Shown here in pieces: positions 7,432 to 10,891 of a DNA stretch of 10,891 nucleotides. A program made the position numbers and the translations under genes. The DNA comes from an uncultured Bacteroidales bacterium (GTDB taxonomy: Bacteria; Bacteroidota; Bacteroidia; Bacteroidales; Bacteroidaceae). A model generated the notes under the pieces. That model searched no databases, was not told the DNA's origin, and saw nothing but the letters and a program-made list of their open reading frames with translations. The number at the start of each line of letters is the position of its first letter. Positions within the stretch are counted from its first letter, which is position 1. The DNA is taken from positions 1-10,891 of the forward strand of contig CALEFD010000102.1 in assembly GCA_937876995.1 (NCBI GenBank), given 5' to 3'.

Positions 7432-9275
7432 AGGGCTACAAGTATAAGAATAGAAAATATACCATAATGAGTATCTTTATGATAGTTGTTGTGGTCTATA
7501 TTTGTCGTCTTTTCTCTATTCAGGTAATAGACCAGACTTATCGTGAGAGTGCCCGTACAAATGCCCTTTACAACAAAACATTATTTCCTTTACGCGGTAT
7601 TATTTATGACAGGAACAACAATATAGTGGTTGGAAATCAGCCGTATTATGATGTAACTGTTGTAATGCGTAATATTGAAGAAGACTTAGATACGCTGGAG
7701 TTGTGCCGGCATTTAGATATTACCAAGGAATATTTTGAGACACGCATAAAAGATATTAAGAACTCAAAAAAGAATCCGGGTTATTCTCCCTATACAGAAC
7801 AGGTTTTCATGTCTCAGTTATCTATAGAGGAGATATCTACTTTTAGAGAGAACCTGTATCGTTTTAAGGGATTTGGCATAGAAAATAGAACTCAACGTCA
7901 GTATCACTACAATGTAGGTGCACATCTATTGGGCGATTTGGGTGAAGTTTCAAAGAGCGAAATGGATAAAGACGATTTCTATGACCGAGGCGATTACATA
8001 GGTAAACAGGGCGTGGAAAAATACTACGAGAACTATCTGCGTGGTGAAAAAGGTGTGGCAGTGATGCTGAAAGATGCGTATGGTAGAATACAGGGTAGTT
8101 ATATGAATGGTGAATACGATGTGGCACCTGTAGCCGGAAAAAATCTTACGCTGAGTGTAGATATTGCTTTGCAACAGTTAGGTGAAAGATTGATGCAGGG
8201 CAAAATAGGCAGCATAGTTGCCATAGAACCATCAACAGGCGAAATTCTCTGTATGGTATCTGCTCCCACATTTTCTCCTACAGAATTGGTGGGCAGACAT
8301 AGAAGTGAAAATTATCAGCAACTTTCCAATCATAAATCAAAACCTTTGCTGAACAGAACTATCATGGGTACATATCCTCCCGGTTCTACTTTTAAAACAG
8401 CTCAGGCACTTACCTTTTTAGAAGAAGGTATAGTAGATAGCAGAACATCGTATCCATGTTCCAATGGTTTTGTATATGGCAGGCTTAAGGTGGGATGTCA
8501 TGCTCATTCATCGCCTATATCACTGGCTCCGGCTATAGCAACATCGTGTAACAGTTATTTCTGTTGGGGTTATTTTAGAATGATAGGCGACGAAAAGTAT
8601 GGTTCTGTGCAACAGGCTATGACCGTATGGAAAGACTATATGGTGGATATGGGTTTTGGCTATACGCTTGGAGTAGATATACCAGGTGAGAAACGTGGTA
8701 TGATACCCAATGCACAATATTACGATAAGTTATACAACAAGAGTTGGAATGGTTTGACCATTATAAGTAACTCTATAGGACAGGGAGAGGTTACTTTAAC
8801 ACCATTGCAGATTGCTAATTTAGGGGCAACCATAGCTAACAGAGGTTATTATATTACCCCTCATGTGGTTAAACAGATAGAAGGAGCAGAGATAGATTCA
8901 ATATATACCAGTAAGCATTACGTAAATATAAGCAGGGAAAATTATGAACTTGTTGTAGAGGGTATGCGTCAGGCTGTTGTAGAAGGAACGTGTGCATCTG
9001 CAGCTTCTGAAAACTATATAGTTTGTGGAAAGACAGGTACTGCGCAGAACAATGGAAAGGACCATTCAGTCTTTATGGGATTTGCTCCTATGGATAATCC
9101 GCAGATAGCAATAGCCGTATATGTGGAGAATGGTGGTTTTGGAGCTACATACGGTGTGCCTATAGGTGCTTTGATGATGGAACAGTATTTAACGGGAACA
9201 TTGTCGGAAGAGAGTGAAAAGAAAGTTGAGTATTTTGCCAATAGAGTGATTGATTATGGTGAACAAACGCGTTAA
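7428..9275 (+). CDS. mrdA: Penicillin-binding protein 2 (peptidoglycan transpeptidase of the elongasome)
   Basis: A 615-residue class B PBP. It cross-links new glycan strands made by RodA and is the target of mecillinam-type beta-lactams. There is one membrane helix (about 12-30), a dimerisation/pedestal region (about 50-235; LRGIIYDRN at 55-63, GKQGVEKYYENYLRG at 192-206), and a transpeptidase domain (about 250-590) with all three catalytic motifs: S320-T-F-K323 in PPGSTFK with the nucleophile Ser320, S373-C-N375, and K535-TGT. The start is a GTG at 7428 overlapping the mreD stop by four bases (GTGA), with AAGG at 7418-7421 six bases upstream. An ATG at 7467 would cut into the membrane anchor, so GTG is preferred. 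The 3' end overlaps rodA. A cysteine lies in the middle of the SxN motif. Confidence 0.96.
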   Translation: MKGYKYKNRKYTIMSIFMIVVVVYICRLFSIQVIDQTYRESARTNALYNKTLFPLRGIIYDRNNNIVVGNQPYYDVTVVMRNIEEDLDTLELCRHLDITKEYFETRIKDIKNSKKNPGYSPYTEQVFMSQLSIEEISTFRENLYRFKGFGIENRTQRQYHYNVGAHLLGDLGEVSKSEMDKDDFYDRGDYIGKQGVEKYYENYLRGEKGVAVMLKDAYGRIQGSYMNGEYDVAPVAGKNLTLSVDIALQQLGERLMQGKIGSIVAIEPSTGEILCMVSAPTFSPTELVGRHRSENYQQLSNHKSKPLLNRTIMGTYPPGSTFKTAQALTFLEEGIVDSRTSYPCSNGFVYGRLKVGCHAHSSPISLAPAIATSCNSYFCWGYFRMIGDEKYGSVQQAMTVWKDYMVDMGFGYTLGVDIPGEKRGMIPNAQYYDKLYNKSWNGLTIISNSIGQGEVTLTPLQIANLGATIANRGYYITPHVVKQIEGAEIDSIYTSKHYVNISRENYELVVEGMRQAVVEGTCASAASENYIVCGKTGTAQNNGKDHSVFMGFAPMDNPQIAIAVYVENGGFGATYGVPIGALMMEQYLTGTLSEESEKKVEYFANRVIDYGEQTR

Positions 9276-10710
9276 TGTAATTAAGAATCTTGACTGGATT
9301 ACAGTTGCTCTTTTCCTGCTCATAATGGTTTGTGGTTGGCTGAGTATCTGTGGTGCAAGTTCTAATGTAGATGTTACTCAATTACTGTCGTTTTCTACAC
9401 GTCCGGGTAAACAACTTGTCTGGATGCTTTGCTCTATTGTTTTGGCAACAGGTATATTGGCTGTTACTAAAGATTTTATAGAGAAGTATTCTTATGTTAT
9501 ATATGTATTACTGTTGCTTTTGTTGCTGGTTACCATAATAATAGCAGAAGATACCAAAGGATCCCGTTCATGGTTGCGTTTTGGACCTGTGAGTCTGCAA
9601 CCGGCAGAATTTTCAAAATTCGCAACTGCGTTGGCGTTGGCTAAACTTGTTGATACTCATGGGTTTGTATTGGAGAAGTGGGGCAATCTGATAAAAGCTG
9701 CCGGAATTTTCATGCTACCTTTATTGCTTATTATAGCACAAAAGGAGACCGGATCTGCCATAGTCTATTTAGCTTTCTTCTTAGTCCTGTTTCGCGAAGG
9801 TATGAGCGGAAATATTTTGCTTATAGGCTTTTGTATGGTGCTCTTCTTTATACTGGGCATAAAGTATTCCGAATTTGAGTTTGCAAATCAAATATTCAGT
9901 GTAGGTGTCTGGTTGGTTTTGTCGTTAATCCAGATTATAACAACTATACTTATATGGATGTATTCAAAAGATAGAAGAATGACTGCGCTATCCTCCTATA
10001 TTAATATAGGTGGATTGTTATTGGGCATATCTGTTTCTATGTTAATTTATCCTTTTGATGTGACAATATTACAGATTGTACTTATTTCTATAGTTATAGT
10101 GTTGCTTCTGTTCTACGGATTTAAAGATATGATAAGACAGTATTTCTTTATAGCTCTCTTTGCTATAGGTTCGGTGGGTTATCTCTATTCTGTCGATTAT
10201 GTCTTTGAAAAGGTCCTGGAGGAACATCAGCAGACCAGAATAAATGTGATACTTGGATTGGAAGACGATCCTTACGGAGCAGGTTATAATGTGAATCAGT
10301 CAAAAATAGCAATAGGTTCAGGAGGTTTTACCGGCAAGGGCTTTATGAAAGGAACACAGACCAAACTGAAATATGTGCCTGAACAAGATACCGATTTTAT
10401 ATTCTGTACTGTTGGTGAAGAACAGGGTTTTTTAGGGTCGGCATTTGTGCTATTGCTCTATTTGGGATTATTACTGCGTTTAGTATATCTTGCAGAACAA
10501 CAGACATCAGTTTTCTGTAGAGTCTATGGATATTCAGTAGCGTGTATTCTGTTTTTCCACCTATTTATAAATATAGGAATGGTGTTGGGAATAACTCCGG
10601 TAATTGGTATCCCTTTGCCTTTCTTTAGTTATGGTGGTTCTTCATTATGGGGCTTTACCATTCTGTTGTTTATCTTCCTTAGAATGGATTGCGAACGGAC
10701 AGCCCGTTAA
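9256..10710 (+). CDS. rodA: Peptidoglycan glycosyltransferase RodA (SEDS family)
   Basis: A polytopic SEDS glycosyltransferase that polymerises lipid II as the partner of PBP2. SEDS motifs are present (484-residue numbering): RSWLRFGPVSLQPAEFSKFA (104-123), QKETGSA (162-168), the extracellular catalytic loop with DDPYGAGYNVNQSKIAIGSG (337-356), PEQDTDFIF (375-383), GEEQGFLGS (387-395) and LPFFSYGGSS (454-463). The catalytic aspartate is Asp338 or its neighbour Asp337. At 484 residues it is longer than E. coli RodA (about 370); the extra length lies mainly in the hydrophobic middle (about 180-315), suggesting additional membrane helices. I chose the ATG at 9256; a TTG at 9250 and a GTG at 9259 are also in frame. 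The start overlaps the mrdA end by 20 bases, so translation is coupled. An inverted repeat covers the stop codon. Confidence 0.95.
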   Translation: MVNKRVNVIKNLDWITVALFLLIMVCGWLSICGASSNVDVTQLLSFSTRPGKQLVWMLCSIVLATGILAVTKDFIEKYSYVIYVLLLLLLLVTIIIAEDTKGSRSWLRFGPVSLQPAEFSKFATALALAKLVDTHGFVLEKWGNLIKAAGIFMLPLLLIIAQKETGSAIVYLAFFLVLFREGMSGNILLIGFCMVLFFILGIKYSEFEFANQIFSVGVWLVLSLIQIITTILIWMYSKDRRMTALSSYINIGGLLLGISVSMLIYPFDVTILQIVLISIVIVLLLFYGFKDMIRQYFFIALFAIGSVGYLYSVDYVFEKVLEEHQQTRINVILGLEDDPYGAGYNVNQSKIAIGSGGFTGKGFMKGTQTKLKYVPEQDTDFIFCTVGEEQGFLGSAFVLLLYLGLLLRLVYLAEQQTSVFCRVYGYSVACILFFHLFINIGMVLGITPVIGIPLPFFSYGGSSLWGFTILLFIFLRMDCERTAR

Positions 10711-10721
10711 GAGACTGTCCG
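10696..10721 (+). terminator. Possible terminator hairpin at the end of rodA
   Basis: CGGACAG (10696-10702) pairs perfectly with CTGTCCG (10715-10721) across a 12-base loop that contains the rodA TAA. The sequence after it on the + strand is T-rich but interrupted (CTACTATTTATTGTT), so termination may be weak. On the - strand no T tract follows. Confidence 0.42.
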
Positions 10722-10728
10722 CTACTAT

Positions 10729-10891
10729 TTATTGTTCTACGTTATTGTTATTGTTGTTACGTTTGTGGAACTTATCTTTTCTGTTCCAATGACCATCTCT
10801 ACTACGTCTGTGTTGGTCTTCGCGATTTTGTGGCTGTTGTGGCTGTTGGTTGTTTTCAGTTCTGTCTTGTTGGTCAAAATTCTTTCTGATT
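10729..10891 (-). CDS. C-terminal end of an unidentified protein with an Asn/Gln/Arg-rich tail (partial)
   Basis: Reading the - strand from the window edge, 53 codons are open before a TAA at 10731-10729. The peptide is low-complexity and strongly hydrophilic: it includes NNQQPQQPQNRED, HRRSRDGHWNRKDK, a run of six Asn, and ends in VEQ. Tails of this type occur on RNA-binding proteins, RNA helicases and several uncharacterised Bacteroidetes proteins; none can be chosen from this fragment. The gene is convergent with rodA, with 18 bases between the stop codons. The opposite-strand frame over the same bases would be an unlikely Cys/Leu/Val-rich peptide with no start signal, which supports the - strand reading. 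Confidence 0.6.
   Translation of the reverse strand, partial: IRKNFDQQDRTENNQQPQQPQNREDQHRRSRDGHWNRKDKFHKRNNNNNNVEQ

Noticed and set aside
10604..10889. Two overlapping + strand frames past the rodA stop, rich in Cys and Leu
   Set aside because: They overlap the rodA end or the better-supported - strand Asn/Gln-rich frame, and neither has a ribosome-binding site.
1..10891. CRISPR arrays, tRNA or rRNA genes, insertion sequences, defence islands
   Set aside because: I read both strands and saw no direct repeat array, cloverleaf, transposase or defence-type gene; the window is mostly core metabolism and wall synthesis.

Overview
The window looks like chromosomal DNA from a member of the Bacteroidales, probably Prevotellaceae or a close relative. 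The reasons are moderate-to-low G+C, weak or absent Shine-Dalgarno sequences, a candidate promoter with Bacteroides-type spacing (TTG, 20 bp, TAnnTTtG), a membrane-anchored regulator remnant of a type common in Bacteroides and Prevotella, and the gene order purH-mreB-mreC-mreD-mrdA-rodA. This placement is an inference from protein style and gene order; no search was run.

Bases 1-815: the remains of a membrane-anchored HTH regulator on the + strand. A 19-residue signal-peptide-like start (from 29) lies in one frame and stops at 86-88. The C-terminal half (membrane helix, coiled coil, HTH) continues in the next frame to 743. The periplasmic sensor/TPR part expected between them is missing, so I read this as a gene with an internal deletion. 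A perfect 13-bp hairpin terminator (765-796) separates it from the convergent operon.

Bases 816-3293: a two-gene operon on the - strand. The first gene (3293 to 2340) encodes a DUF362 protein with a twin-arginine-type signal. The second (2327 to 816) encodes a membrane polyferredoxin that reads as a natural fusion of a NapH-like quinol-side membrane module and a NapG/MauM-like ferredoxin module, joined through an internal Tat-like segment. No nitrate reductase gene is nearby. The pair could form an uncharacterised redox chain running from the quinone pool to the outside of the inner membrane. This is the most interesting part of the window.

Bases 3294-3503: a divergent intergenic region holding a candidate purH promoter.

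Bases 3504-10710: six tightly packed + strand genes. purH (last two steps of IMP synthesis) is followed 23 bp later by the rod-shape elongasome genes mreB, mreC, mreD, mrdA (PBP2) and rodA. MreB filaments, MreC and MreD position and activate the RodA glycosyltransferase and PBP2 transpeptidase for lateral wall growth. mreB, mreC and mrdA use GTG starts, and the last junctions overlap.

Bases 10711-10891: a small inverted repeat overlapping the rodA stop, then the C-terminal end of a convergent - strand gene with an Asn/Gln/Arg-rich tail that runs off the window.
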